From assembly GCF_000732615.1 (NCBI RefSeq), contig NZ_JPGL01000013.1, positions 124,001 through 188,000 on the forward strand: a DNA stretch of 64,000 nucleotides. Reading direction: 5' to 3'. Position 1 is the first letter of the stretch, and every line of letters begins with the position of its first letter. The notes beneath the pieces are model-generated. The model was not told where the DNA came from and made no database searches. It saw only the letters and a list, made by a program, of their open reading frames with translations. The position numbers were made by a program, and so were the translations under genes. This stretch comes from Burkholderia paludis (GTDB lineage: Bacteria > Pseudomonadota > Gammaproteobacteria > Burkholderiales > Burkholderiaceae). Below, in pieces: positions 31,548 to 41,281 of the stretch.

Positions 31548-31722
31548 AATCCTTGTGTGCCCTATCTGCAAAGGCCCGCTCCACTATGACCGCGCCGCGC
31601 AGGAGCTGATCTGCAACGCGGACAAGCTCGCCTACCCGATTCGCGACGGCATTCCCGTGATGCTGGTCGACGAAGCGCGCCAGACCGTCGAAGGCACGCC
31701 GGTCGACCCGGCCGGCCGCTGA
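31528..31722 (+). CDS. Trm112/YcaR-like zinc-finger protein
   Basis: A 64-residue protein of the Trm112 family. [16 protein letters not shown], then [21 protein letters not shown], holds three of the usual Cys residues; such proteins activate methyltransferases in eukaryotes, and the bacterial role is unclear. The GTG at 31528 is chosen because GGAG lies 7 nt upstream and the family starts M(D/x)xRLLEIL. It overlaps the end of lpxK by 20 bp and is followed by kdsB, the same order (lpxK-ycaR-kdsB) as in E. coli. Confidence 0.93.
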   Translation: MDARLLEILVCPICKGPLHYDRAAQELICNADKLAYPIRDGIPVMLVDEARQTVEGTPVDPAGR

Positions 31723-31834
31723 CCGGCTCGACGCCCCGCCCGGCCGTGGCCGGCCCGCGGCGGGGCGCCCAACCCCGCGCGGCGACCGACCCGGGACACG
31801 CCGCCTGCTCCGTTCTTCTCACCGCACCTCCCCG

Positions 31835-32626
31835 ATGACCCGCCCGCAACCCTTCATCGCCGTCATCCCCGCACGGCTCGCGTCGACGCGACTCCCGAAC
31901 AAGCCGCTCGCCGATCTCGGCGGCAAGCCGATGGTCGTGCGCGTCGCCGAGCGCGCGCGCGAAGCGGGCGCGCAACAGGTGCTCGTCGCATCCGACGCGC
32001 AAAGCGTGCTCGATGCGGCGCGCGATCACGGCTTCGAAGCGGTGCTGACGCGAGCCGACCATCCGTCCGGCACCGACCGGCTCGCGGAAGTCGCGGCGAC
32101 CTTCGGGTGGAGCGACGACACCGTCGTCGTCAATGTTCAGGGCGACGAACCGCTGATCGACCCCGTGCTCGTGCGCGACGTAGCGTCGCACCTGGCCGCG
32201 CACCCGGCCTGCGCGATCGCGACGGCCGCCCACCCGATCCACGACGCGGCCGACGTATTCAACCCGAACGTCGTGAAGGTCGCGCTCGACGCGCAGAGCG
32301 TCGCGCTGTACTTTTCGCGCGCGCCGATTCCGTGGAGCCGCGACGCATACCAGCCGCACTGGCCCGACGTCGCGGCCATGCCGGCGCCGGCTTTCCCGGT
32401 CTACCGGCACATCGGCCTCTATGCGTATCGCGCGCGTTTCCTGCGCACGTACCCGACGCTCGCGCAAGCGCCGATCGAACAGGCCGAGCAGCTCGAACAG
32501 CTGCGCGCGCTGTGGCACGGCGAGCGCATCGCGGTGCTGATCACCGAGTCCGCGCCCGAAGCCGGTATCGACACGCCAGCGGATCTCGCGCGCGTGCAGG
32601 CCCTTTTTCGGCCGGGTTCAAAATAA
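31835..32626 (+). CDS. kdsB: CMP-KDO synthetase
   Basis: A 263-residue 3-deoxy-manno-octulosonate cytidylyltransferase that activates KDO with CTP for lipopolysaccharide inner-core assembly. The nucleotide-binding signature is [23 protein letters not shown], followed by [12 protein letters not shown] (metal-binding Asp) and [16 protein letters not shown]. It lies 112 bp after the Trm112-like gene, probably in the lpxK unit. It supplies the donor that KDO transferase uses on the product made by LpxK. Confidence 0.96.
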   Translation: MTRPQPFIAVIPARLASTRLPNKPLADLGGKPMVVRVAERAREAGAQQVLVASDAQSVLDAARDHGFEAVLTRADHPSGTDRLAEVAATFGWSDDTVVVNVQGDEPLIDPVLVRDVASHLAAHPACAIATAAHPIHDAADVFNPNVVKVALDAQSVALYFSRAPIPWSRDAYQPHWPDVAAMPAPAFPVYRHIGLYAYRARFLRTYPTLAQAPIEQAEQLEQLRALWHGERIAVLITESAPEAGIDTPADLARVQALFRPGSK

Positions 32627-32684
32627 CCCGTGGCATAATCAGGCGATTGTGCGAGCCGTCCGCGACCAGCGCGTCCTCGCTTGA

Positions 32685-33497
<813 letters not shown>

Positions 33498-33518
33498 GCA
33501 ACCGCGTCGCGCACCCGC

Positions 33519-33547
33519 AAGCCGCCCTCGCCGGGCGGCTTTTTTTT
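33519..33547 (+). terminator. Terminator after adk
   Basis: A 9-bp stem AAGCCGCCC/GGGCGGCTT is followed by a run of eight T. Confidence 0.92.
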
Positions 33548-33670
33548 GCCCGGCCGGTTGTCGTACGATCGTTTTTCGTACCTGCTGCACGATGGCGCCC
33601 CGTACAATCGGCTGCACACGTGTACTGCGGCGACGACCGGCGCGCCGGCGTTTCAGCCTTGGCGCGCGAG

Positions 33671-33815
33671 CGCGTTGCATGGGACCTTCCCGGGCGCTAG
33701 CGCCAAGGGTGGTCGACCGCGTTGCATGGGACCTCCCCAGGCGCTGAAGCGCCAAGGGCGGTCGACCGCGTTGCATGGGACCTCCCTAGGCGCTGAAGCG
33801 CCAAGGGCGGTCGAC
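33671..33815 (+). repeat. Three tandem 49-bp repeats before the dehydrogenase gene
   Basis: Copies are at 33671-33717 (47 bp, missing two internal bases), 33718-33766 and 33767-33815 (49 bp each). Each unit begins CGCGTTGCATGGGACC, holds the small hairpin GGCGCT-GA-AGCGCC and ends GTCGAC. Copies 2 and 3 differ at one base (CCCCAGG vs CCCTAGG). The array lies between the adk terminator and the dehydrogenase, ending 12 bp before its start codon, so it is probably in the promoter or 5' leader. Confidence 0.95.
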
Positions 33816-33827
33816 ACGGAGACAGTG

Positions 33828-34586
33828 ATGGATATTCGCGGCAACGTGTTTCTGATCACCGGCGGCGCATCGGGCCTCGGCGCCGGCACGGCGCGGATGA
33901 TCGCGCAGGCTGGCGGCAAGGTCGTGCTCGCCGACCTGAACGATACGGCCGGCACCGCGCTCGCATCCGAACTGGGCGGCGCCTTCGTGCACTGCGACGT
34001 GTCGAGCGAAACCGACGCCCGGACGGCCGTCGACACGGCAACGCACGCAGGCACGCTGCGCGGCCTGGTCAACTGCGCCGGCATCGCGCTCGCCGCGAAG
34101 ACCGTCGGCAAGGACGGCGCGCATCCGCTCGACGCGTTCGCCCGGACGATCAACGTGAACCTCGTCGGCACCTTCAACATGATCCGGCTCGCAGCCGCCG
34201 CAATGGCCGCCAACGCACCGACCGAGGAAGGCGAACGCGGCGTGATCGTCAGCACCGCGTCGGTCGCCGCATTCGACGGACAGATCGGCCAGGCCGCGTA
34301 CGCAGCGTCGAAAGCCGGCGTCGCGGGCATGACGCTGCCGATCGCTCGCGACCTGTCGCGCAGCGGCATCCGCGTGATGACGATCGCGCCCGGCCTGTTC
34401 GAAACGCCGATGCTGCTCGGCATGCCGAAAGACGTCCAGGACGCGCTCGGCGCAATGGTGCCGTTCCCGCCGCGACTCGGCAAACCGGCCGAATACGCGC
34501 TGCTGGTGCGCCAGATCGTCGAGAATCCGATGCTCAACGGCGAAGTGATCCGCCTCGACGGCGCGATCCGGATGCAGCCGAAATAA
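33828..34586 (+). CDS. Short-chain dehydrogenase, 3-hydroxyacyl-CoA type
   Basis: A 252-residue classical SDR resembling mammalian HSD17B10 (3-hydroxyacyl-CoA dehydrogenase type 2). The NAD-binding motif is [14 protein letters not shown] (TGxxxGxG), NCAGIA follows the fourth strand, and the catalytic Ser, Tyr and Lys are in VSTASVAAF and [23 protein letters not shown] near the C-terminus is typical of this branch. A role in fatty-acid or branched-chain amino-acid oxidation is likely. The ATG at 33828 has GGAG upstream; the same frame is open back to 33546 through the tandem repeats, but that part is not protein-like. Confidence 0.93.
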   Translation: MDIRGNVFLITGGASGLGAGTARMIAQAGGKVVLADLNDTAGTALASELGGAFVHCDVSSETDARTAVDTATHAGTLRGLVNCAGIALAAKTVGKDGAHPLDAFARTINVNLVGTFNMIRLAAAAMAANAPTEEGERGVIVSTASVAAFDGQIGQAAYAASKAGVAGMTLPIARDLSRSGIRVMTIAPGLFETPMLLGMPKDVQDALGAMVPFPPRLGKPAEYALLVRQIVENPMLNGEVIRLDGAIRMQPK

Positions 34587-34594
34587 GCGCAAAT

Positions 34595-34624
34595 AAAAAA
34601 CGCCCGCAACCGCGGGCGCTTTTT
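34595..34624. terminator. Bidirectional terminator
   Basis: A 7-bp stem CGCCCGC/GCGGGCG with a 4-nt loop has six A on the left and TTTTT on the right. It lies between the convergent dehydrogenase and SirB1-like genes and should act on both. Confidence 0.85.
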
Positions 34625-34653
34625 CATCCGGAAGGCGGCAGGACCGCGACGGC

Positions 34654-35496
34654 TCAGTCCTCGCCGTCCCGCTGCATCCGCTGCCGCAATTCGCTCACCT
34701 GCGACTCGACGACGGTCGCGTCGTCCGCATCCGGCCGCTCGCCGAGATACTGTTCGAGATCCTCGAGCGCGGGGCGCAGGTAGTCGAGCCGCGCATAGGC
34801 GAAACCGCGGTCGCGAACCTCGTCGAGCTGCTCGGGCAGCAGGATCACGAGCCGCTGCTGCACGGCCAGCAGCCGCTGCCAGCGCTCCGTCTGAAGATAG
34901 ATCGTCTTCAGGTTGCGCAGCATCCGCGCGATGATCTCGCGGCTCGCCGCCGGCTGCAGCAACGCGCGCAATGCGCTGTCGACCGCGCCGGCCGCGCGCG
35001 CGACATACGGCTCGAGCATCTCGACCATCTCCGCCTCGGACAGCGAATGGCCGTTGGCCGGATCGATGATCAGGTCGCCGTCCGGCAGCGTGACGCGCAA
35101 CAGGAAGTGGCCCGGGAACGATACGCCGCGCGCCGGCACGCCGATCTGCTCGGCGAGTTCCAGGTACAGCACCGACAGCGAGATCGGGATCCCGCGCCGC
35201 CGCTTCAGCACGGCGTTCAGGTGGCTGTTATCGGGGTCGTAATAGTCGTTGTGGTTGCACGCGAAGCCGAGCTCGCGGAAGAAGAAGTCGTTCAGCGCGA
35301 CGACGCGGCCCTTCAGGTCCGCATCGTCGGCGAGCCGCCGGCGCAGCCGCGCCGCCAGCATGTCGAGTTCGGCCAGCGTACCCTGCAGGTCGAGGTCGGG
35401 ATACGCGTCCTGCGCCAGCGACAGCGCGGCCTCCGTGACGGGCAGGCTGTCGTCGTCCGCCACGAGCGTGCTGAAGTAGTCGAGGACGCGGGTCAT
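34654..35496 (-). CDS. SirB1/transglutaminase-like TPR protein
   Basis: A 280-residue protein of the SirB1 N-terminal (transglutaminase-like) family. The core shows ALNDFFFRELGFACNHNDYYDP, SHLNAVLKRRRGIPISLSVLYLELAEQIGV and GVSFPGHFLLRV; the C-terminal third (about 190-270) is tetratricopeptide-like helices. The biochemical role is unknown; relatives are sometimes placed near prfA/hemK or LPS genes. It begins 8 bp after the murJ stop on the same strand, so the two are probably co-transcribed. Confidence 0.85.
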   Translation of the reverse strand: MTRVLDYFSTLVADDDSLPVTEAALSLAQDAYPDLDLQGTLAELDMLAARLRRRLADDADLKGRVVALNDFFFRELGFACNHNDYYDPDNSHLNAVLKRRRGIPISLSVLYLELAEQIGVPARGVSFPGHFLLRVTLPDGDLIIDPANGHSLSEAEMVEMLEPYVARAAGAVDSALRALLQPAASREIIARMLRNLKTIYLQTERWQRLLAVQQRLVILLPEQLDEVRDRGFAYARLDYLRPALEDLEQYLGERPDADDATVVESQVSELRQRMQRDGED

Positions 35497-35504
35497 TGCG
35501 GTCG

Positions 35505-37055
35505 TCACTTGGCGCGCCTTCTGAAGTAAGCGTATTTGAAGCCCATCACCCACAACATACCGAAATATAGTGCAGCGAACAGCACGAGGCACGCGCCCAT
35601 CAGCGCAATGCGATCGAGCGGCTGCGCGCGCATCCCGGTCCAGTCGAAGCTGATCGACAGCCAGTGCATCAGGCCCGCGAGCACCAGCGTCGCGCCGATC
35701 AGCTGCACGAAGAAGCGCAGCCAGCCCGGCGACGGCTGGTAGATGCCGCGCTTGCGCAGCCCGATGAACAGCAGCAGCGAGTTCAGGCACGCGCCGACGC
35801 CGATGCTCAGCGTCAGGCCCGCGTGGCCGATCAGCGGCACGAACACGTAGTTCGAGATCTGCGTGACGATCAGCACGCCGATCGCGATCTTCACCGGCGT
35901 CTTGATGTCCTGCTTCGCATAGAAGCCCGGCGCGAGGATCTTGATCAGGATGATGCCGACCAGCCCGATCCCGTAGGTCGCGAGCGCGCGCGCGACCATC
36001 GTGACGGTGTGCGCGTCGAACTTGCCGTAGTTGAAGAGGGTGGCGGTAAGCGGCGTCGCGAAGAAGAACAGCGCGAGCGCGCTCGGCGCCGCGAGCAGGA
36101 ACGTGACGCGCAGGCCCCAGTCGAGCAGCGCCGAATATTCATGCGAATCGGCGTCGACGTGCGCCTTCGACAGGCTCGGCAGCAGGATTGTGCCGAGCGC
36201 GACGCCGAGCAGCGCCGTCGGGAATTCCATCAGCCGGTCGGCGTAGTTGATCCACGACACGGCGCCCTGCCCGAGCCGCGACGCGATGTTGGTGTTGATG
36301 ATCAGCGACAGCTGCGCGACCGACACGGCGAACGTCGCGGGCACCATCTTCGCGAGCACGCGCTTCACGCCCGGGTGACGCAGCGCGCGCAGCGGGTTGA
36401 GGCCGATCAGCGGCACCATGTCGATCTTCTTCAGGCCCGGCAGCTGCACGAGGAACTGCAGCACGCCGCCGACGATGACCGCCCACGCGAGCGCGAACAC
36501 CGGGACCTTCAGGTGCGGCGCGACGAACACGGCCGCGGCGATGAACGCGACGTTGAGCAGCACCGGCGCGAACGCGGGCAGCGAGAAGCTCTTGTAGGTG
36601 TTCAGCACGCCGGAGGCGAGCGTCGTCAGCGAGATGAACACGATGTACGGGAACATGATCTGCGTCATCGTGACCGCGAGCGGGAACGCCTGGCCGTCGG
36701 TGTGCAGGCCGGACGCGACCGCGAACACGACCCAGGACGCACCGGCGATCCCGAGGACCGACAGCGCGGCAAGCGCCCAGGCCAGCACGGTCGACATCGC
36801 GTCGACGAGCGCCTTCGTCGCATCGTGCCCCTGCTGGTTCTTGAACTCGGCGAGGATCGGCACGAACGCCTGCGAGAACGCGCCTTCCGCGGACAGGCGA
36901 CGCAGCAGGTTCGGAATGCGGAAGGCGACGTAGAACGCGTCGGTATATTGACTGGCACCGAACGCACGGGCGATCAGCGTCTCGCGGGCCAGTCCGGTCA
37001 CGCGCGACAGCAGCGTGAAGCCGCTGACCGTCAGCAGGGCTCGGAATAGATTCAT
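35505..37055 (-). CDS. murJ: Lipid II flippase MurJ
   Basis: A 516-residue MOP-superfamily protein with about 14 membrane segments that flips lipid II across the inner membrane for peptidoglycan synthesis. It starts MNLFRALLTVSGFTLLSRVTG and has the conserved GLARETLIARAFGAS, AFRIPNLLRRLSAEGAFSQAFVP, and SWINYADRLMEFPTALLGVALGT. The ATG at 37055 is clear; upstream in-frame codons are basic intergenic translation. It is divergent from rpsT, the common betaproteobacterial order. Confidence 0.96.
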   Translation of the reverse strand: MNLFRALLTVSGFTLLSRVTGLARETLIARAFGASQYTDAFYVAFRIPNLLRRLSAEGAFSQAFVPILAEFKNQQGHDATKALVDAMSTVLAWALAALSVLGIAGASWVVFAVASGLHTDGQAFPLAVTMTQIMFPYIVFISLTTLASGVLNTYKSFSLPAFAPVLLNVAFIAAAVFVAPHLKVPVFALAWAVIVGGVLQFLVQLPGLKKIDMVPLIGLNPLRALRHPGVKRVLAKMVPATFAVSVAQLSLIINTNIASRLGQGAVSWINYADRLMEFPTALLGVALGTILLPSLSKAHVDADSHEYSALLDWGLRVTFLLAAPSALALFFFATPLTATLFNYGKFDAHTVTMVARALATYGIGLVGIILIKILAPGFYAKQDIKTPVKIAIGVLIVTQISNYVFVPLIGHAGLTLSIGVGACLNSLLLFIGLRKRGIYQPSPGWLRFFVQLIGATLVLAGLMHWLSISFDWTGMRAQPLDRIALMGACLVLFAALYFGMLWVMGFKYAYFRRRAK

Positions 37056-37359
37056 GGGGCGCTTATTATACGGACGTTGCGTGGCCCGACCAGCGGCCGA
37101 TGCCGAAAAGCGCGCACGTCGCCGGCGCCCCGCCCGGCGGGCATCACGTTGAACTTGCCACGCGCTTGATTTTGTTGCTATAATCGCCGGTTTCTGGGCT
37201 CGTACATGCACGGCAACTGCCGTTTTCATGTCCCGGCCTCGGTTAAAATCACCGTTTTTTTATGCGCCCCTGGGCAATCGTTCTCAGGGGACGGATCGAA
37301 AAGCAGCGCTTGGCCGTCAGGCTCCAAGCTCTGGAAACAGGACAGGATAAGGAACCGTC
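37056..37359. other. 304-bp divergent region, murJ to rpsT
   Basis: No gene seen. It contains the rpsT promoter at 37155-37184 and a leader with a small hairpin (ACGGCA-AC-TGCCGT, 37209-37222), a short CGGT/ACCG element followed by seven T (37240-37261) and a CCCCTG/CAGGGG stem near 37267-37290. These look like a structured leader that may control S20 synthesis. Confidence 0.55.
37155..37184 (+). promoter_or_regulatory. Probable rpsT promoter
   Basis: TTGCCA (37155-37160), an 18-bp spacer and a perfect TATAAT (37179-37184). The start would lie near 37191, giving a leader of about 170 nt before the rpsT ATG. Confidence 0.7.
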
Positions 37360-37632
37360 ATGGCTAACTCCGCACAAGCACGCAAGCGCGCCCGCCAGGC
37401 CGCGAAGGCAAACTCGCACAACTCGGCGCTGCGCTCGAAATTCCGTACCGCGATCAAGTCGGTTCGCAAGGCTGTTGAAGCCGGCGACCAGGCAAAGGCT
37501 GCCGAGCTGTTCAAGGCTGCCGTGAAGACGATCGACACGATCGCCGACAAGAAGATCGTTCACAAGAACAAGGCCGCTCGCAGCAAGAGCCGCCTGGCCG
37601 CAGCCGTCAAGGGTCTGCAGGCAGCAGCGTAA
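37360..37632 (+). CDS. rpsT: 30S ribosomal protein S20
   Basis: A 90-residue, very basic helical protein that binds 16S rRNA in the 30S body. The start [16 protein letters not shown] and the [16 protein letters not shown] end are diagnostic. GGATAAGG precedes the ATG. Ala codons favour GCA and GCT, the mark of high expression. It is a monocistronic unit with promoter, structured leader and strong terminator. In E. coli S20 represses its own translation, and the long leader here may allow the same. Confidence 0.97.
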   Translation: MANSAQARKRARQAAKANSHNSALRSKFRTAIKSVRKAVEAGDQAKAAELFKAAVKTIDTIADKKIVHKNKAARSKSRLAAAVKGLQAAA

Positions 37633-37678
37633 ATCCGGTGCGCCCGCTCGCGCGGGCGTTCCTGTTTCCTGCGATCGC

Positions 37679-37706
37679 AAAAAAGCCCGCCTAGGCGGGC
37701 TTTTTT
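37679..37706. terminator. Bidirectional terminator after rpsT
   Basis: A stem AAAAAAGCCCGCC/GGCGGGCTTTTTT with only TA between arms is symmetrical, so it serves rpsT and the convergent DUF3579 gene. Confidence 0.92.
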
Positions 37707-37783
37707 GTTGCCTGTCGCCCACGCATCACGCGCGGCGGCGACGGCATCGGCCGGAGGGGCGCGGCATGCGCCCTCGCCCGGCA

Positions 37784-38104
37784 TCACTTCTTCGCGTCGT
37801 AGTCCGGCAACTCGCACGCCTCGGTAACGACGAGGTTGTTGTCCTTCGCGAAATTCAGCACGAAATCGAAAGCCATCGGTTCGATCTCGCGCAGCCTTGA
37901 ATCGAGGATCACGCATTTCAGGTCGCCGAGCATCGTCGGGCGCACGTACAGCGAGTACTTGAGACGCGCATTCGGGCCGCTTGCCCCCGGCCCGAAGCAG
38001 GCCATCACACCGGCCAGACGTTCCGACCAGTCGCTCGGGCGAAACTTTTTCCCGTCTTTCGTAATGCCCTGGATGAAGAATTCGGTCGGAGGGGTTTCAG
38101 CCAT
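37784..38104 (-). CDS. DUF3579 family protein
   Basis: A 106-residue cytoplasmic protein of DUF3579, found mainly in betaproteobacteria. The family blocks FFIQGITKDGKKFRPSDWSERL and YVRPTMLGDLKCVILDSRL are present. No catalytic motif is evident. It is often near argF and rpsT, and here argF is divergent 414 bp away, which may hint at shared regulation but not function. The ATG at 38104 is the first with family sequence. TATAAT on the minus strand (38321-38326) could be its -10, leaving a leader of about 210 nt. Confidence 0.85.
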   Translation of the reverse strand: MAETPPTEFFIQGITKDGKKFRPSDWSERLAGVMACFGPGASGPNARLKYSLYVRPTMLGDLKCVILDSRLREIEPMAFDFVLNFAKDNNLVVTEACELPDYDAKK

Positions 38105-38518
38105 GTGGTTACCCAAGTGACGGCCCGGCCATGCCCAGGCGACGGCGCCTGGATACGCAAACACAAAGCTGGAATGAACGACGGCAACCCGCCATCAGAT
38201 ATCCCGAAAACAGGACGTCGAAGCGCGCCGCCGTTGTGCCGCACAGGATTTGTGCAGCGCACGGCTTGTGTCCGGCAGAGCGCGAGGAGGCTTGCCTGCC
38301 GGGCTGAAGAAAACTTTTGAATTATACCGCAGCGCGCCATCGCACGTCGTCACGAGCCCCCTCCGCCTGCACCGCACGCCGTGCGCGACGATCACGCCCC
38401 GTTTTCCTTCGCGGCTCGTCAAAGCACAGAAAATCCTTTATGCTGCTTTGAGTTATCCACACCCGACGGCGGCGCCGTCCGGCCTTGCTGCCGGGTGAAA
38501 CCCGCCGCATCCCGTTTC
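38105..38518. other. 414-bp divergent region, DUF3579 to argF
   Basis: No gene seen. It holds TATAAT on the minus strand at 38321-38326 (possible DUF3579 promoter, -35 unclear), an A+T-rich patch at about 38310-38330, and a consensus DnaA box at 38453-38461, 57 bp before argF. I did not find a clear ARG box. Confidence 0.5.
38453..38461 (+). promoter_or_regulatory. Consensus DnaA box upstream of argF
   Basis: TTATCCACA, identical to the box at 30336-30344 and in the same orientation. The five bases around it also match (gagTTATCCACA in both). Confidence 0.4.
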
Positions 38519-39448
38519 ATGACCGCCAAAACCATTCGTCACTACCTGCAGTTCAAGGATTTCTCGCTGGAAGACTACGAGTACGTGCTCGAACGCACGG
38601 GTATCCTGAAACGCAAGTTCAAGAACTACGAGACCTATCACCCGCTGCACGACCGCACGCTCGCGATGATCTTCGAGAAAAGCTCGACGCGCACGCGCCT
38701 GTCGTTCGAGGCCGGGATCTTCCAGCTCGGCGGCCACGCCGTCTTCATGAGCACGCGCGACACGCAGCTCGGCCGCGGCGAACCCGTCGAGGATTCCGCG
38801 CAGGTCATCTCGCGGATGGTCGACATCATCATGATCCGCACGTTCGAGCAGGCGGTCATCAAGCGCTTCGCGGAAAATTCCCGCGTGCCGGTGATCAACG
38901 GGCTGACGAACGAATACCACCCGTGCCAGGTGCTCGCCGACATCTTCACGTACTACGAGCACCGCGGCCCGATCGCCGGCAAGACCGTCGCGTGGGTCGG
39001 CGACGCGAACAACATGCTCTACACGTGGATCGAAGCCGCGCAGATCCTCGGCTTCAAGCTGCGCCTGTCGACGCCGCCCGGCTATGCGCTCGACATGAAG
39101 CTGGTGTCGCCCGACAGCGCGCCGTTCTACGAGGTGTGCGACGATCCGAACGCAGCCTGCAAGGGCGCCGACCTCGTGACGACCGACGTGTGGACGAGCA
39201 TGGGCTTCGAGGCCGAGAACGAGGCGCGCAAGCAGGCGTTCGCCGACTGGTGCGTCGACGAGGAAATGATGGGCCACGCGAATCCGGATGCGCTGTTCAT
39301 GCACTGCCTGCCCGCGCACCGCGGCGAGGAAGTGACGGCCGGCGTGATCGACGGCCCGCAGAGCGTCGTGTGGGACGAGGCGGAAAACCGCCTGCACGTG
39401 CAGAAGGCGCTGATGGAGTTCCTGCTGCTCGGCCGTCTCAAGCACTGA
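38519..39448 (+). CDS. argF: Ornithine carbamoyltransferase
   Basis: A 309-residue anabolic OTCase that makes citrulline from ornithine and carbamoyl phosphate. The carbamoyl phosphate site is SSTRTR (55-60) with HPCQVLAD, the ornithine loop carries DVWTSMG, and HCLPAHRGEEV holds the catalytic Cys. Length and N-terminus (MTAKTIRHYLQFKDFS) fit the anabolic betaproteobacterial enzyme rather than catabolic ArcB. In-frame codons upstream to 38381 are not family-like. It is followed by a bidirectional terminator facing murB. Confidence 0.96.
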   Translation: MTAKTIRHYLQFKDFSLEDYEYVLERTGILKRKFKNYETYHPLHDRTLAMIFEKSSTRTRLSFEAGIFQLGGHAVFMSTRDTQLGRGEPVEDSAQVISRMVDIIMIRTFEQAVIKRFAENSRVPVINGLTNEYHPCQVLADIFTYYEHRGPIAGKTVAWVGDANNMLYTWIEAAQILGFKLRLSTPPGYALDMKLVSPDSAPFYEVCDDPNAACKGADLVTTDVWTSMGFEAENEARKQAFADWCVDEEMMGHANPDALFMHCLPAHRGEEVTAGVIDGPQSVVWDEAENRLHVQKALMEFLLLGRLKH

Positions 39449-39480
39449 CGCCGCTGCCGCACCGGAACGCACCCGCGTAA

Positions 39481-39511
39481 AAAAAGCGCCGATCGTCGAT
39501 CGGCGCTTTTT
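39481..39511. terminator. Bidirectional terminator, argF/murB
   Basis: A 14-bp perfect inverted repeat AAAAAGCGCCGATC/GATCGGCGCTTTTT with a 3-nt loop between the convergent genes. Confidence 0.93.
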
Positions 39512-39533
39512 GTTTGGGTGCGCGGCGCCCGCG

Positions 39534-40583
39534 TTACAGGCAGACCGGCTCGGGCTCGAGCTCGACGCCGAATTGCGCGTGCACATCGGCCTGGATCGCC
39601 TGCGCCAGCGCGAGCACCTCGGCGCCCGTCGCACCGCCGCGATTGACGAGCACGAGCGCCTGGCGGTCGTGCACGGCCGCCGCGCCCAGCGCGCGCCCCT
39701 TCCAGCCGCAGCGGTCGATCAGCCAGCCGGCCGCGAGCTTCACCTGCCCGTCCGGCTGCGGATACGACACGACGTCGGGCGCGCGAGCGCGCAACGCGTC
39801 GAACTGCGCGGCATCGATCACCGGGTTCTTGAAGAAGCTGCCGGCGTTGCCGAGCACGAGCGGATCGGGCAGCTTCGCGCGGCGGATCGCGACGACCGCG
39901 TCGAACACGTCGCGCGGCGTCGCCGCGCCGGGCGCGATGCCCCGCGCATCGAGCTCGCGCGTGACGTCCGCGTAGCCGAGCCGCGGCGTCCACTGCCTCG
40001 GCAACCGGAAGGTCACCGATACGATCGCGAACCGGCCGCGCCCTTCCCGCTTGAAGAAGCTGTCGCGATAGCCGAACGCGCAGCGCGCGGCGTCGAAACG
40101 CTCGCTGCGCCCCGTCGCCAGCTCGACCGCGACCAGCGAGTCGAAATACGTCCTCATCTCGAGGCCGTACGCGCCGATGTTCTGGATCGGCGCGGCGCCG
40201 ACGGTGCCCGGGATCAGCGCGAGGTTCTCGAGCCCCGGCATCCCGTGTTCCAGCGTCCATGCGACGAATCCGTGCCAGTTCTCGCCACCGCCGGCCTCGA
40301 CGTACCACGCGTCGTCGTCCTCGCGCACGACACGGCGGCCCGCGATCTCGTCGAACAGCACGACACCTTCGTAATCGCGCGTAAAAACGACGTTGCTGCC
40401 GCCGCCGAGCACGAGCTGCGGCAGCGTCGCGACACGCGGGTCGCGATGCAGCGCCTCGAACTGCGCAGCATGCGTGATGCGCGCGGCAAGGCGCGCGTTC
40501 GCGGCAATGCCGAACGTGTTGTGTGCGGCGAGCGGCTGGTCGGGAAGCAGCGACAGGGCGGATTCGTCAGAAGGCATCGGCAT
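39534..40583 (-). CDS. murB: UDP-N-acetylenolpyruvoylglucosamine reductase
   Basis: A 349-residue FAD enzyme that reduces the enolpyruvyl group to give UDP-N-acetylmuramate, the second step of peptidoglycan precursor synthesis. FAD motifs are [11 protein letters not shown] and [28 protein letters not shown] and the Ser in AGSFFKNPV (the proton donor) are present, as is [12 protein letters not shown]. It is the E. coli-like type I MurB. The start is 40583 or the ATG two codons later. It is divergent from yajQ. Confidence 0.96.
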   Translation of the reverse strand: MPMPSDESALSLLPDQPLAAHNTFGIAANARLAARITHAAQFEALHRDPRVATLPQLVLGGGSNVVFTRDYEGVVLFDEIAGRRVVREDDDAWYVEAGGGENWHGFVAWTLEHGMPGLENLALIPGTVGAAPIQNIGAYGLEMRTYFDSLVAVELATGRSERFDAARCAFGYRDSFFKREGRGRFAIVSVTFRLPRQWTPRLGYADVTRELDARGIAPGAATPRDVFDAVVAIRRAKLPDPLVLGNAGSFFKNPVIDAAQFDALRARAPDVVSYPQPDGQVKLAAGWLIDRCGWKGRALGAAAVHDRQALVLVNRGGATGAEVLALAQAIQADVHAQFGVELEPEPVCL

Positions 40584-40720
40584 TCGCGGTCACGTCCGCC
40601 CGGGCGGCCACATGGCCGGTCTTGGGCAAACGAGGGGGCATCGGTAAAATGGCAAACAGTCCGCAATTATAGCGAGTGCCCGCGCGCGAGCCGGGCGCCC
40701 GCATCTCAAGGGAGAATGCC

Positions 40721-41206
40721 ATGCCATCGTTCGACGTCGTTTCCGAAGCGAACATGATCGAAGTGAAGAACGCCATCGAGCAGTCGAACAAGGAAATTTC
40801 GACGCGCTTCGACTTCAAGGGCTCCGACGCACGCGTCGAGCAGAAGGATCGCGAGCTGACGCTGTTCGCCGACGACGATTTCAAGCTCGGCCAGGTCAAG
40901 GACGTGCTGATCGGCAAGCTGGCCAAGCGCAACGTCGACGTGCGCTTTCTCGACTACGGCAAGGTCGAGAAGATCGGCGGCGACAAGGTGAAGCAGATCG
41001 TCACCGTGAAGAAAGGCGTGACCGGCGATCTCGCGAAGAAGATCGTGCGGCTCGTGAAGGACAGCAAGATCAAGGTGCAGGCGAGCATCCAGGGCGACGC
41101 CGTGCGCGTGGCCGGCACGAAGCGCGACGACCTGCAGAACGTGATCGCGATGCTGCGCAAGGACGTGACCGACACGCCGCTCGACTTCAACAACTTCCGC
41201 GACTGA
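40721..41206 (+). CDS. yajQ: YajQ family protein
   Basis: A 161-residue protein with two ferredoxin-like repeats. The start [19 protein letters not shown] and the central [12 protein letters not shown] and end [11 protein letters not shown] define the family. YajQ-type proteins bind nucleotides; the Xanthomonas relative binds cyclic di-GMP and works with a transcription factor, so it may link to c-di-GMP signalling here too. AAGGGAGAATGCC gives a good ribosome site at 40721. Divergent from murB and convergent with plsY. Confidence 0.95.
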   Translation: MPSFDVVSEANMIEVKNAIEQSNKEISTRFDFKGSDARVEQKDRELTLFADDDFKLGQVKDVLIGKLAKRNVDVRFLDYGKVEKIGGDKVKQIVTVKKGVTGDLAKKIVRLVKDSKIKVQASIQGDAVRVAGTKRDDLQNVIAMLRKDVTDTPLDFNNFRD

Positions 41207-41238
41207 TCGCCGGGCGATCCGTCACGTCAACCGGCCGG

Positions 41239-41256
41239 GCCCCGCACACGCGGGGC
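41239..41256. terminator. GC-rich hairpin between yajQ and plsY
   Basis: A 7-bp stem GCCCCGC/GCGGGGC with an ACAC loop, framed by CCGG on each side, lies between the convergent stops. There is no U-tract, so termination strength is doubtful. Confidence 0.4.
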
Positions 41257-41281
41257 GACCGGCGCGGCGAACGCCGCCAAC

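Noticed and set aside
33671..33815. CRISPR array
   Set aside because: The copies abut without unique spacers and each holds a short internal hairpin; there are no cas genes.
33546..33827. In-frame N-terminal extension of the dehydrogenase through the tandem repeats
   Set aside because: The repeated segment gives different peptides in each copy (49 bp is not a multiple of three), has no ribosome site and lies after the adk terminator; the SDR motif begins right at ATG 33828.
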